Part shown: positions 1 to 6,667 of the stretch, one piece after another | How the letters are laid out: each line of letters begins with the position of its first letter | Numbering within the stretch: the stretch's first letter is position 1 | NCBI GenBank assembly: GCA_903953615.1 | Contig: CAJBKH010000341.1 | Coordinates: 1 to 10,427 of the forward strand | Direction: 5' to 3' | DNA length: 10,427 nt | DNA from: an uncultured Bacteroidota bacterium | GTDB lineage: Bacteria; Bacteroidota; Bacteroidia; NS11-12g; UBA955 | Notes under the pieces: generated by a model | Databases searched by the model: none | Seen by the model: the letters and a program-made list of their open reading frames with translations, nothing else | What the model was told of the DNA's origin: nothing | Position numbers and translations under genes: made by a program

Positions 1-104
1 TAGAAGTAAAAGCTAAAGCAGAAAAAGTAATTAAAAACACCAATGCAAAAGGTGACAGCAAGAGTAAAGGCAAAGCTGTAGGAACCATTAGAAAAATGGC
101 TTAG
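1..104 (+). CDS. 3' end of an unidentified gene with a lysine-rich C-terminus
   Basis: Codons from base 3 run open to a TAG stop at 102-104 and give about 33 residues that are rich in lysine, alanine and glycine (KAKAEKVIKN early, GKAVGTIRKMA at the end). The rest of the gene lies outside the window. A hairpin terminator starts 29 bases after the stop, which supports this being a real gene end. The basic, low-complexity tail could bind nucleic acid or simply be disordered. No family can be assigned from this fragment. Confidence 0.6.
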   Translation, partial: EVKAKAEKVIKNTNAKGDSKSKGKAVGTIRKMA

Positions 105-132
105 TCAACTTAACAATTTATATATTTGAAAT

Positions 133-161
133 AAACCCCGCTAAAAAGTGGGGTTTTTCTT
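133..161. terminator. Rho-independent terminator between convergent genes
   Basis: The arms at 133-142 (AAACCCCGCT) and 147-156 (AGTGGGGTTT) form a 10-bp stem with one G:U pair and a four-base A loop. A T-rich tail follows on the + strand (TTCTTT). Read from the minus strand, the hairpin is followed by TTTATTT, so it can also end the unit that finishes with ribH at 164. It lies in a gap of only 59 bp between the two stop codons. Confidence 0.85.
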
Positions 162-163
162 TG

Positions 164-640
164 CTAAAGATTTAGCATTTTAAGGGCCGTTACAGCCGCC
201 TCAACGCCTTTGTTGCCGTGCTTTCCACCACTTCTATCGATTGCTTGCTGCAAGTTATCGGTGGTTAATACACCAAAGATAACAGGTGCACTATAATCTA
301 AGGACACGCGCATAATACCATTGGCAGTTGCATCGCATATAAAATCAAAATGCCTGGTTTCACCTTGAATCACACAGCCTAGGCATATCACCGCATCAAC
401 CTCTAAAGTTTCGAACATGTGCTGAGCACCATATGCTAATTCAAAGGTGCCTGGCACCGATTTAATAATTATTTGTTCATCGCTAGCACCCGCATTTACC
501 AAGGTATCGATAGCACCTTGTAACAAGGCATTTGTAATTGTTGAATTCCATTCTGAAACAACAATGCCGAAGTGTTTATCTTCGGCATTGGGTATATCAT
601 TACTATTGAATTCTGACAGGTTTTTTAAAACAGTCGCCAT
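164..640 (-). CDS. ribH: 6,7-dimethyl-8-ribityllumazine synthase
   Basis: This cytoplasmic enzyme makes the next-to-last step of riboflavin synthesis, joining 5-amino-6-ribitylaminouracil with 3,4-dihydroxy-2-butanone 4-phosphate to give the lumazine. The 158-residue length is typical. Family marks are W31 in the position that stacks on the substrate ring, the PGTFE loop at 64-68, the GETRHFD motif at 93-99 with the likely catalytic H97, GVLT at 123-126, R136 as the likely phosphate-binding arginine, and HGNKG at 141-145. The ATG at 640 is 11 bp past the stop of the TPR gene upstream, so the two are almost certainly co-transcribed. No FMN riboswitch is seen before the unit, so flavin feedback is not evident here. 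Other rib genes are absent, and dispersed rib genes are common in this phylum. Confidence 0.96.
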   Translation of the reverse strand: MATVLKNLSEFNSNDIPNAEDKHFGIVVSEWNSTITNALLQGAIDTLVNAGASDEQIIIKSVPGTFELAYGAQHMFETLEVDAVICLGCVIQGETRHFDFICDATANGIMRVSLDYSAPVIFGVLTTDNLQQAIDRSGGKHGNKGVEAAVTALKMLNL

Positions 641-651
641 TCTTAATTATA

Positions 652-1350
652 TTATTCTGCAGTTTTTGCTTCGGCACGTGCAATGAATTTATCAATATCA
701 TTATTGCCTTCTGCATCTTTGTATTCCTTTTTCAATTTGTTGTAAATATCCAAAGCCTCTTTCCACTCATCTCTTTTCTCATGCACACGGGCAGCTTTTC
801 TGCACCACCAAACAGCGGTAAATTCGGTAGTTGCACCTTTAGCCGCTTTGGTATACTGACTTAAAGCTTTTTCTAAATCTTTGTTTTCAACGTAAGCATC
901 ACCTAATAAACCAACCACTTGCGTGCTCATTACTTTATCAGAAAAACCAACTTTCTCAAGATATTCTAAAGCCTTTTTGTACTCTCCAGTGTAAAGAAAA
1001 GAGGTGCCAGCCATATAAGCTGCTAAGTCACCTGCTTTAGTTCCACTGTACTCATCAGCCAATTTAGGGGCCATTTTTGCTACTGTATAAAATGAATCCA
1101 TATCGAACAAGGTTTGCGCTTTGTAAATTGCAGTTAAACCTTTTTCCTCTTTTGGCATTTTGTATAAAAATTGGTAGGCTACAATACCGGCAGTTAAGGC
1201 AATAACGCCAACCACACCATATACCAAAGTTTTATTTTGACCGTTAAGCCAATTTTTGATTTTATCTACGAACATACTGCTTGAAGAGGGCCCTTTTGGC
1301 GATTCTTCTTGTTCTGTGTATTGTTCTTCTATTTCTTCGTTGTTGCTCAT
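652..1350 (-). CDS. Membrane-anchored tetratricopeptide repeat protein (YfgM-like architecture)
   Basis: The 232-residue protein has an acidic, Ser/Glu-rich N-terminus (1-25), one transmembrane helix at about 41-63, and then helical TPR-like repeats at roughly 105-137, 145-175 and 180-212 (for example the YTGEYKKALEYLEKVG stretch). No signal cleavage site is visible, so it should be a type II inner-membrane protein with the repeats outside the cytoplasm. The layout resembles YfgM, the SecYEG-associated helper of enterobacteria, but sequence alone does not prove that role. From memory, a TPR protein of this kind often sits beside ribH and near recF in Bacteroidota, and this window keeps that grouping. 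It starts at the only sensible ATG (1350), 58 bp after pdhA. A weak -10-like TATTTTCG lies at 1381-1388 but has no -33 partner. Confidence 0.85.
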   Translation of the reverse strand: MSNNEEIEEQYTEQEESPKGPSSSSMFVDKIKNWLNGQNKTLVYGVVGVIALTAGIVAYQFLYKMPKEEKGLTAIYKAQTLFDMDSFYTVAKMAPKLADEYSGTKAGDLAAYMAGTSFLYTGEYKKALEYLEKVGFSDKVMSTQVVGLLGDAYVENKDLEKALSQYTKAAKGATTEFTAVWWCRKAARVHEKRDEWKEALDIYNKLKKEYKDAEGNNDIDKFIARAEAKTAE

Positions 1351-1408
1351 GTAATGACTGTTAATATATTAAAAAGTGTGCGAAAATAGTTAAATTAATT
1401 TAATTAAT

Positions 1409-2410
1409 CTAATCCATTATGTATGGATATTCTCCATCATAAACATTGGTATATAACTCTGAAGCATCAGGATACGGTGAATTCTCAGCAAATTCTACCG
1501 AGGCATTTACCTCATCCATAATACGCGCTTCTATAGCATCTAACTCCGCTTCAGTTGCCATTTTGTTTTCCAAGATGGCATTTTTGGTAGTTTCCAAAGG
1601 ATCGAGTGTTTTGTAATGCGCTACCTCGTCTTTGCTACGGTAGGTTGCTGGATCACTCATACTGTGCCCACGGTAACGGTAAGTTTTTATTTCTAGGAAG
1701 GTAGGTCCATCGCCTTTACGCGCTCTATCTGCAGCTTCTTTAATAGCATCGTGAACAGTTTCACATTTCATGCCATCAACTTGGAAAGAAGGCATTTCGT
1801 ATGCTGAACCGATTTTATAGATATCAAGAACATTGGTTGTACGCTCAACAGAGGTACCCATTGCATAATCGTTGTTCTCACAAATAAAAATGACTGGCAA
1901 TTTCCAAAGCATGGCCATGTTAAAGGCTTCGTGCAAGGCACCTTGTCTCACGGCTCCATCGCCCATAAAACACACACAAAGATTAGTGGTACCTAAATAT
2001 TTTTCGGCAAAAGCAATACCTGCACCGAGTGGAATTTGACCACCTACAATACCATGACCTCCAAGGAAATTGTGTTCCTTGCTAAACATGTGCATACTAC
2101 CGCCTTTTCCAGACGTACAACCAGTTGCTTTACCATACAACTCGGCCATCACAGCATTAGATGAAACACCAAGTGCCAATGCGTGTCCGTGGTCGCGGTA
2201 AGCGGTTATAAATTTATCGTCTTTCGTGGTGGCACTAATCATACCTGCCACAATAGCCTCTTGTCCGATGTATAAGTGACAAAATCCTTTGATCTTTTGT
2301 TGACCGTATAATTGGGCAGATTTTTCTTCAAATCTTCTAACCAGTAACATTATTTCATACCATTTGAGGTATGTTTCCTTATTAAAATTTATTTTTGCAG
2401 CCTTGGCCAT
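1409..2410 (-). CDS. pdhA: Pyruvate dehydrogenase E1 component, alpha subunit
   Basis: This is the alpha chain of the thiamine-diphosphate E1 enzyme, which decarboxylates pyruvate and passes the acetyl group to lipoyl-E2. Over 333 residues it shows the YRDHGHAL active-site segment (71-78), a glycine-rich stretch with GGSMHM (103-108) and GGHGIVGGQIPLGAG (117-131), the 30-residue ThDP motif from GDG (150-152) to NN (179-180), and the conserved YRYRGHSMSDP loop (244-254). I chose the ATG at 2410 (MAKAAK). The frame stays open upstream to 2479, but those 23 residues look unlike the family and overlap the promoter. The E1 beta, E2 and E3 genes are not beside it, so partners must be encoded elsewhere. 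A related branched-chain 2-oxoacid E1 alpha is less likely, since the sequence matches the PDH type throughout. Confidence 0.93.
   Translation of the reverse strand: MAKAAKINFNKETYLKWYEIMLLVRRFEEKSAQLYGQQKIKGFCHLYIGQEAIVAGMISATTKDDKFITAYRDHGHALALGVSSNAVMAELYGKATGCTSGKGGSMHMFSKEHNFLGGHGIVGGQIPLGAGIAFAEKYLGTTNLCVCFMGDGAVRQGALHEAFNMAMLWKLPVIFICENNDYAMGTSVERTTNVLDIYKIGSAYEMPSFQVDGMKCETVHDAIKEAADRARKGDGPTFLEIKTYRYRGHSMSDPATYRSKDEVAHYKTLDPLETTKNAILENKMATEAELDAIEARIMDEVNASVEFAENSPYPDASELYTNVYDGEYPYIMD
2363..2397 (+). promoter_or_regulatory. Possible promoter for the recF unit, inside pdhA
   Basis: TATTTTTG at 2390-2397 matches the TAnnTTTG -7 element exactly, and TTTG at 2363-2366 could be a -33 box, but the 23-bp spacing is longer than the usual 19-21. 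Transcription would start near 2404, inside the first codons of the opposing pdhA gene. Such matches arise by chance in AT-rich DNA, so this is tentative. Confidence 0.35.
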
Positions 2411-2429
2411 ATTTTTTATTAATGATTGG

Positions 2430-2461
2430 CAAAAGTAATAATTAAAACTTACCCCAACAAA
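2430..2461 (-). promoter_or_regulatory. Bacteroidota-type promoter for pdhA
   Basis: On the minus strand, TTTG (2461-2458) is followed after 20 bp by TACTTTTG (2437-2430), an exact match to the TAnnTTTG -7 element of the Bacteroidota primary sigma factor with a fitting -33 box. Transcription would begin near 2424, giving a leader of about 14 bases before the pdhA ATG at 2410. The -33 box lies just upstream of the recF GTG start at 2465, so binding here could interfere with recF expression. There is no experimental support. Confidence 0.6.
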
Positions 2462-2464
2462 CAA

Positions 2465-3541
2465 GTGCGAATAAACCACCTATCTTTATACAATTTCAAG
2501 AACCATTCTGAATTAAAAATCGACTTTAATGCAGATATTACATGTATTACAGGCAAGAATGGCGTTGGCAAAACCAATGTTTTAGATGCCATATATTTAT
2601 TGAGTACTTGTAAAAGTTATTACAATGCCATTGATTATCAACTCATAAAACATGGTGAGACCCTTTGTGCTGTGAATGCAGATTTTACAAATGGACAGCA
2701 ATACGATTTGCAAATGCAAATAGAATCTGGCAAAAAGAAAAAATTAAAAAAGAATGATAAATTTTACGAAAAACTGATAGACCATATAGGATTGATCAAT
2801 TCAGTTATCATAACACCTAGCGATATTGAGTTAGTATTAGGTCATAGCGAAGACCGTAGGCGCTTTATTGACATCTGCATCAGTCAATGCGATCGGGTAT
2901 ATTTAAACTGTTTAAGTGAATACAATAAAGTTTTAGAGCAACGCAATAAACAATTGAAAATATTTGCGCAGCACCGCCATTTCGACGAAATATTATTGGA
3001 TAGTTTCAATTCAAAATTAATACCAGCTGGTAAATACATTTATGAACAACGCGTTGCAGTATTGGTTAAAATCAATCAATTTTTTAATGCCTTCTATCAA
3101 GCCATTACATCTGGCACTGAAACAGTGGCCTTGCGTTATGAATCTGATTTAAGTGAAAAGGAATTTGAACAACTTTTAAGGGAAAGTACCGACAAGGATT
3201 TAGCGCTTGAACGCACCTCGAAAGGTGTGCACAAAGACGATTTAGTTTTTGAAATCGATGGCTACCCTCTTAAAAAGTTTGGTTCAGAAGGACAAAGCAA
3301 ATCATTTATCATTGCTTTGAAACTAGCCCAATACAGCTATTTAACAGAAGTCTTAAACACCCCGCCTATTCTTTTATTGGATGATTTATTCGAGAAGATT
3401 GACGAGCAAAGGGCACAGCAATTAATTGATTTAATTAGCACCGAAAAGTTCGGTCAAATTATTATTACCGATACACATGCCGAAAGGGTAAGAAAACATT
3501 TTGAAAATGCTTTAAAAAGTATCAATTTCGTAGACTTGTAA
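2465..3541 (+). CDS. recF: DNA replication and repair protein RecF
   Basis: RecF is an SMC-like ATPase that binds gapped DNA and helps RecOR load RecA at stalled forks. Counted from the GTG start (358 residues), it shows the N-terminal strand pair LSLYNFKNH (6-14), Walker A GKNGVGKT (30-37), the TSKGVHKDDL segment (251-260), the ABC-type signature GSEGQSKS (273-280), Walker B LLLDDLF (303-309) and a TDTHAE segment (335-340) near the end. There is no in-frame ATG at the front. The GTG at 2465 gives MRINHLSLYNFKNH, which fits the family best. A TTG at 2426 would add 13 residues of poor resemblance and lie across the pdhA promoter. A DUF721 gene follows after 15 bp. Confidence 0.93.
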   Translation: MRINHLSLYNFKNHSELKIDFNADITCITGKNGVGKTNVLDAIYLLSTCKSYYNAIDYQLIKHGETLCAVNADFTNGQQYDLQMQIESGKKKKLKKNDKFYEKLIDHIGLINSVIITPSDIELVLGHSEDRRRFIDICISQCDRVYLNCLSEYNKVLEQRNKQLKIFAQHRHFDEILLDSFNSKLIPAGKYIYEQRVAVLVKINQFFNAFYQAITSGTETVALRYESDLSEKEFEQLLRESTDKDLALERTSKGVHKDDLVFEIDGYPLKKFGSEGQSKSFIIALKLAQYSYLTEVLNTPPILLLDDLFEKIDEQRAQQLIDLISTEKFGQIIITDTHAERVRKHFENALKSINFVDL

Positions 3542-3556
3542 TTATATACAATTTCT

Positions 3557-3853
3557 ATGAGCAACAAACCCAATCACCAATTTACGATTGCAGAGGCACT
3601 GCAAAATTTGATGAGCGACAAACGCATCAATAAAGGCATTACCGAAAGCACAATCAAAGAAAAATGGGAAGAAATGATGGGCAAAGTAATTGCACAACAT
3701 ACCACCACTATGTATATTAAGGGTAGCGAACTCGTGTTATACTTCAATTCATCTATTATAAAAAATGAATTTATTTACAATAGAGAAAAAGCCGTTTCAT
3801 TGATTAATGACGCTTTAGGGTACAATGCTATTACTGATATTGTAATAAAATAA
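3557..3853 (+). CDS. DUF721 / DciA-like protein
   Basis: This small 98-residue protein has the DUF721 pattern: an N-terminal helix around IAEALQNLM (11-19), a central W37 before a short helix, then a beta-rich part (TTMYIKGSELVLYFNSS, 50-66) and the SSIIKNEF segment (65-72) that runs into a final helix and strand. DUF721 proteins include DciA, which loads the replicative helicase DnaB in bacteria without DnaC. Its position directly after recF mirrors actinobacterial dnaA-dnaN-recF-dciA-gyrB clusters, which favours a replication role. Whether this short form is the working helicase loader in this organism is inference. The spacing of 15 bp before it and 11 bp after it points to an operon. Confidence 0.85.
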   Translation: MSNKPNHQFTIAEALQNLMSDKRINKGITESTIKEKWEEMMGKVIAQHTTTMYIKGSELVLYFNSSIIKNEFIYNREKAVSLINDALGYNAITDIVIK

Positions 3854-3864
3854 TTTCTTAAAAA

Positions 3865-4506
3865 ATGGCAGATGTAAAACTAAAACCTATAAGTGCAGGC
3901 TGGTTATTGGTCATCGTGCATTGTGTTGGTTTAATTGGTTTTTTCGTACCTCAAACACTTGCCCTTATGAACCGTTTGGTTTGGGTAAACATACTTTTTA
4001 CATTTATAGTACTTTTTTGCTACCACAAAAAATGGACGAAAGCGTTTGTTTTTTCTGGTCTTCTAGTGGCTTTAATTGGCTATTTACTTGAAGTGATCGG
4101 TGTAAAAACTGGTTATATTTTCGGCTACTATCAATATGGACCCGCCTTGGGTTATTCATTTTGGGACACCCCTTTGATGATGATGGTTAATTGGCTTACC
4201 ATTATTTACATTACGCGCCAAATAGCAGAAATGATTGCGAAAGATGCTTTTTTGGTGAATATAATTGCTGCCATTCTAATGGTAGCGATGGATTTCTTTA
4301 TAGAACCATTTGCTATAAGACATGGTCTTTGGCAATGGAACAGTGGACATGTGCCAATGCAGAATTATATTGGATGGTTGGTGGCAGGTATTATCATTCA
4401 ATATTTATTTATTCGTGCCATTAAATACCCTCCTAACAAATTATCGCTACCTGTTTATCTTATTCAATTGGGGTTTTTCTTAATCCTGTATTTTTTGAAT
4501 TTATAG
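3865..4506 (+). CDS. Carotenoid biosynthesis integral membrane protein (CruF / DUF422 family)
   Basis: The 213-residue protein has about seven hydrophobic segments (roughly 12-30, 38-53, 60-79, 102-120, 128-147, 168-186, 193-211). Conserved marks of the family are E76 and the GVKTGYIFGYYQYGPALG stretch (79-96), NW at 109-110, DFFIEP (143-148), W156 and W158, and the PMQNYIGW segment (164-171). Members include CruF, the carotenoid 1',2'-hydratase that adds water to the open end of gamma-carotene on the way to saproxanthin- or myxol-type pigments, and bacterioruberin-pathway hydratases. The hydratase activity is inferred from the family. No other crt genes are in the window. It starts 11 bp after the DUF721 gene and is closed by a strong terminator, so it appears to be the last gene of the recF unit. 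Confidence 0.85.
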   Translation: MADVKLKPISAGWLLVIVHCVGLIGFFVPQTLALMNRLVWVNILFTFIVLFCYHKKWTKAFVFSGLLVALIGYLLEVIGVKTGYIFGYYQYGPALGYSFWDTPLMMMVNWLTIIYITRQIAEMIAKDAFLVNIIAAILMVAMDFFIEPFAIRHGLWQWNSGHVPMQNYIGWLVAGIIIQYLFIRAIKYPPNKLSLPVYLIQLGFFLILYFLNL

Positions 4507-4531
4507 TTTAAGCCCTTAAATAAAAGCGCAA

Positions 4532-4566
4532 AAAAAACGCCTTCAGAAATACTGAAGGCGTTTTTT
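4532..4566. terminator. Strong bidirectional Rho-independent terminator
   Basis: CGCCTTCAG (4538-4546) and CTGAAGGCG (4552-4560) form a perfect 9-bp stem around an AAATA loop. An A run (4532-4537) on one side and a T run (4561-4566) on the other extend the pairing to 15 bp and give a U tract in both directions. It sits in the 75-bp gap between the convergent carotenoid gene (ends 4506) and the T9SS cargo gene (ends 4582) and should stop both. Confidence 0.95.
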
Positions 4567-4581
4567 ATATTAAAAGTTTTA

Positions 4582-5886
4582 TTATTCAATTACTAATTTA
4601 GATGAAGACTGGAAACCTTCACCAGCAACATTAACTAAATACATACCGTTGCTTAAAGCATTGGTAGAAATAGTGATGTTATTTTTACCATCAACGATTT
4701 CAGCGTTAATTGTTTTAACAACTTTACCTGACATATCTGTAACAGTAATTACTGCGGTGGTAGCTTTGTTAGCAGTCATAGAAAGAACTACTTCTGAGTT
4801 AGCTGCAGCTGGGTTAGGATATGCCTCAACTAGAGTCACTTCTTTGCTAGAATTTTTAACAGCTAAGTTGTTAGTTGTAACGTGGAATCTGAAATAAGGG
4901 AATCTGATAATTGGCAAGTTGTTTCTAGTCCAAGAATAACCGTATAAAGTTGGAGAAGCCAAAGTTGAGTATCTTACAAAATCAACTACGAATACACCAT
5001 TGTTGTAGATTCTTTTTGAAAATTGACTTTTATAAGTACCCGACGTATCAGAAGGGTAAGAGCTAGGACCAGAAGGATCGGTACAAGCAACGTATTGGAA
5101 TCTGTTATGTTTGTTACCTGAAACATCTTTACCATTGAAACCAACGGTATCGAATGGCTCAACTTTAGGGTAAGTTGTACCTGGCTCGTAGTTAAAGTAG
5201 ATACCAAACCAGTTTGAACCGCCAGTGGTATTGCTACCATTAACTTTTTCGTTACAAGCAAATTTCATTGAGCTGATGTTACCACCAGTGCTGCTATCCA
5301 ATACACCTAAAGATTGGGTGTATAATTTTTTAACACCTGTACCTGTAGGTATGTTGTTTACTTTATCATATCCAACTGTAGCAAATGGCTCAGCTAAATA
5401 ATGAAACATATCGGTATTTTTGAATGCATAGAAATTAACTTTATCCAAAATATTTGGATCCATGTTTTTTCTAGTATATAAGTAGTTCAACTCGATTGAA
5501 TCCACAATATAAGTTGTGTATTTAGTGGTGTTATAAGGAGCACCAGCATAAATTGGATTTCTTGGATCGAAAATCATACCAGCACCCATCGTTTGAGGAC
5601 CGTTATAACCATCTGTGTAAGCAAAATAGATTGCGCTATCAGCCCAAACTGCATTTACATTTAAGTTACCTGAAGTAAAATCCAAAGGGAAAGAGTTAAA
5701 AGCAGCAGATGCTTCTGCAGGATCAAACCAACCTTCAGCAGCAGCTCTTTTTATAGTTAGGTTACTTTTTTTAGTTGTTTGAAATAGTGAATTGTTTTTT
5801 GACTCCGTCATCACAGTTGGAGTAGGCACTTGCGCAGTAGCTTTTAAGGCTGTTAGCACGAGTACGAATAATAATACTTTTTTCAT
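4582..5886 (-). CDS. Secreted protein with T9SS type A sorting domain, N-terminal function unknown
   Basis: The 434-residue protein begins with a clear Sec signal peptide (MKKVLLFVLVLTALKATAQ, cut expected after Q19) and ends with a type A C-terminal sorting domain at about 349-434. That domain starts with EAYPNPA, continues through VTDMSGKVVKT and LSNGMYLVNV, and finishes with KLVIE. This directs export through the type IX system and usually anchoring to surface lipopolysaccharide. The middle part (about 25-340) is rich in Tyr, Asn, Ser and Thr and looks beta-stranded, and I recognise no enzyme motif in it. C211 and C268 are the only cysteines and may form a disulfide. The gene stands alone, with its own -7 element and a strong terminator. 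Adhesin, matrix protein or enzyme are all possible. Confidence 0.9.
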   Translation of the reverse strand: MKKVLLFVLVLTALKATAQVPTPTVMTESKNNSLFQTTKKSNLTIKRAAAEGWFDPAEASAAFNSFPLDFTSGNLNVNAVWADSAIYFAYTDGYNGPQTMGAGMIFDPRNPIYAGAPYNTTKYTTYIVDSIELNYLYTRKNMDPNILDKVNFYAFKNTDMFHYLAEPFATVGYDKVNNIPTGTGVKKLYTQSLGVLDSSTGGNISSMKFACNEKVNGSNTTGGSNWFGIYFNYEPGTTYPKVEPFDTVGFNGKDVSGNKHNRFQYVACTDPSGPSSYPSDTSGTYKSQFSKRIYNNGVFVVDFVRYSTLASPTLYGYSWTRNNLPIIRFPYFRFHVTTNNLAVKNSSKEVTLVEAYPNPAAANSEVVLSMTANKATTAVITVTDMSGKVVKTINAEIVDGKNNITISTNALSNGMYLVNVAGEGFQSSSKLVIE

Positions 5887-5888
5887 GA

Positions 5889-5902
5889 TATAAAATTTTA
5901 TA
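5889..5902. repeat. Perfect AT-only 14-bp palindrome in the leader of the T9SS cargo gene
   Basis: TATAAAATTTTATA lies two bases before the start codon and would be inside the predicted 5' leader. It could be a regulator site or a weak RNA fold over the start, or it could be chance in very AT-rich DNA. Nothing else supports a function. Confidence 0.3.
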
Positions 5903-5911
5903 ATTAATTTT

Positions 5912-5919
5912 CAAAGGTA
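5912..5919 (-). promoter_or_regulatory. -7 element of the T9SS cargo gene
   Basis: TACCTTTG on the minus strand is an exact TAnnTTTG match, 25 bp ahead of the ATG at 5886. Transcription would start near 5905 and leave a leader of about 20 bases. No TTTG lies at the usual -33 distance; the nearest upstream one is 30 bp away, so only the -7 part is supported. Confidence 0.45.
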
Positions 5920-5974
5920 ATAAAAAAATGATAATTTAATTACACAGAACAAAAATTTATTTGTCATTAAGACG

Positions 5975-6667
5975 TCATAAATCGCCTCCCATTGGACGGA
6001 TTAAAATTTCTTCCATTACCATACGCTCTCTGTTGGCAATTGCGAACCAAAGGGTTTCGGCAATATCACTGGCTTTCATGAATCTATTTTCAGGCAAATC
6101 TGTACCGGCCCAACTATCTGTTAAAGTAGCCCCGGGCAGGATACTTGAAACACTAATTTGGTAAGGCATTAATTCTTGTCTCAACACCTTAGAAAACCCT
6201 AAGAGTGCATGTTTGCTAATGCAATAACTTCCGCCATTGACATAAGGCACTATGCTTGCTGTAGAGCACATGTTAAAAATATAACCACTTCTTTTCGCAA
6301 TCATGAGTGGCAATAAGGCCCTTGTTAAATGATAAGGTGCGGCTACATTTAACTGCATTTGTAATTCAAAATTACCCTCCGCTTCTTCGTGAATGCTTCC
6401 AGGCAAAAATACACCAGCATTGTTCACTAAAATGTCGATTTCGGTAACCGAGGAGATTAGCTTATCGGAAAAAACTTTTACGTTACTCTGTATACTCAAA
6501 TCGAGTAAACTAATATCCAATTGGTTTCCGAACTTTTGTTTTAATGGCAACAATTCACCTTCTGTTCTCGACACTGTGAAAACCTTATAGTTTTCGTTTA
6601 ATAATTTTTCTACTATCGCAAGGCCAATGCCCTTCGAACCACCTGTTACTACAGCAATTTTTTGCAT
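5975..6667 (-). CDS. SDR-family NAD(P)-dependent oxidoreductase
   Basis: This is a classical short-chain dehydrogenase/reductase of 230 residues. The Rossmann cofactor motif TGGSKGIG is at 8-15, with S33-R34 placed where NADPH-binding members carry a basic residue. NNAG is at 82-85 and the catalytic set is N107, S135, Y148 and K152 (YCISK). PGATLTD (178-184) follows the active site as usual. The substrate cannot be told from the sequence; similar proteins act as 3-oxoacyl or general carbonyl reductases. It is cytoplasmic. It reads away from the mlaE-like gene across a 52-bp gap. A TATTTTTG match lies at 6672-6679, only 4 bp before the ATG, so if used it would give an almost leaderless mRNA. 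No terminator is visible between this gene and the T9SS cargo gene downstream. Confidence 0.92.
   Translation of the reverse strand: MQKIAVVTGGSKGIGLAIVEKLLNENYKVFTVSRTEGELLPLKQKFGNQLDISLLDLSIQSNVKVFSDKLISSVTEIDILVNNAGVFLPGSIHEEAEGNFELQMQLNVAAPYHLTRALLPLMIAKRSGYIFNMCSTASIVPYVNGGSYCISKHALLGFSKVLRQELMPYQISVSSILPGATLTDSWAGTDLPENRFMKASDIAETLWFAIANRERMVMEEILIRPMGGDL

Noticed and set aside
1381..1388. TATTTTCG as a promoter for the TPR-ribH genes
   Set aside because: One fixed base of TAnnTTTG is wrong and there is no TTTG at the -33 distance; AT-rich DNA gives many such near matches.
164..1408. FMN riboswitch ahead of ribH
   Set aside because: ribH follows the TPR gene by 11 bp, and the 58-bp region before the TPR gene is too short and AT-rich to hold the conserved RFN element.
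2411..2464. Replication origin near recF
   Set aside because: No DnaA boxes (TTATCCACA-like) are seen here and dnaA, dnaN and gyrB are absent.
2411..2479. N-terminal extension of pdhA (23 residues)
   Set aside because: The extra residues do not resemble E1 alpha and the stretch contains the predicted promoter and the recF start.
4191..4424. Second-frame open frame inside the carotenoid gene
   Set aside because: It is fully nested in a gene with clear membrane segments and family motifs, and its product looks random.
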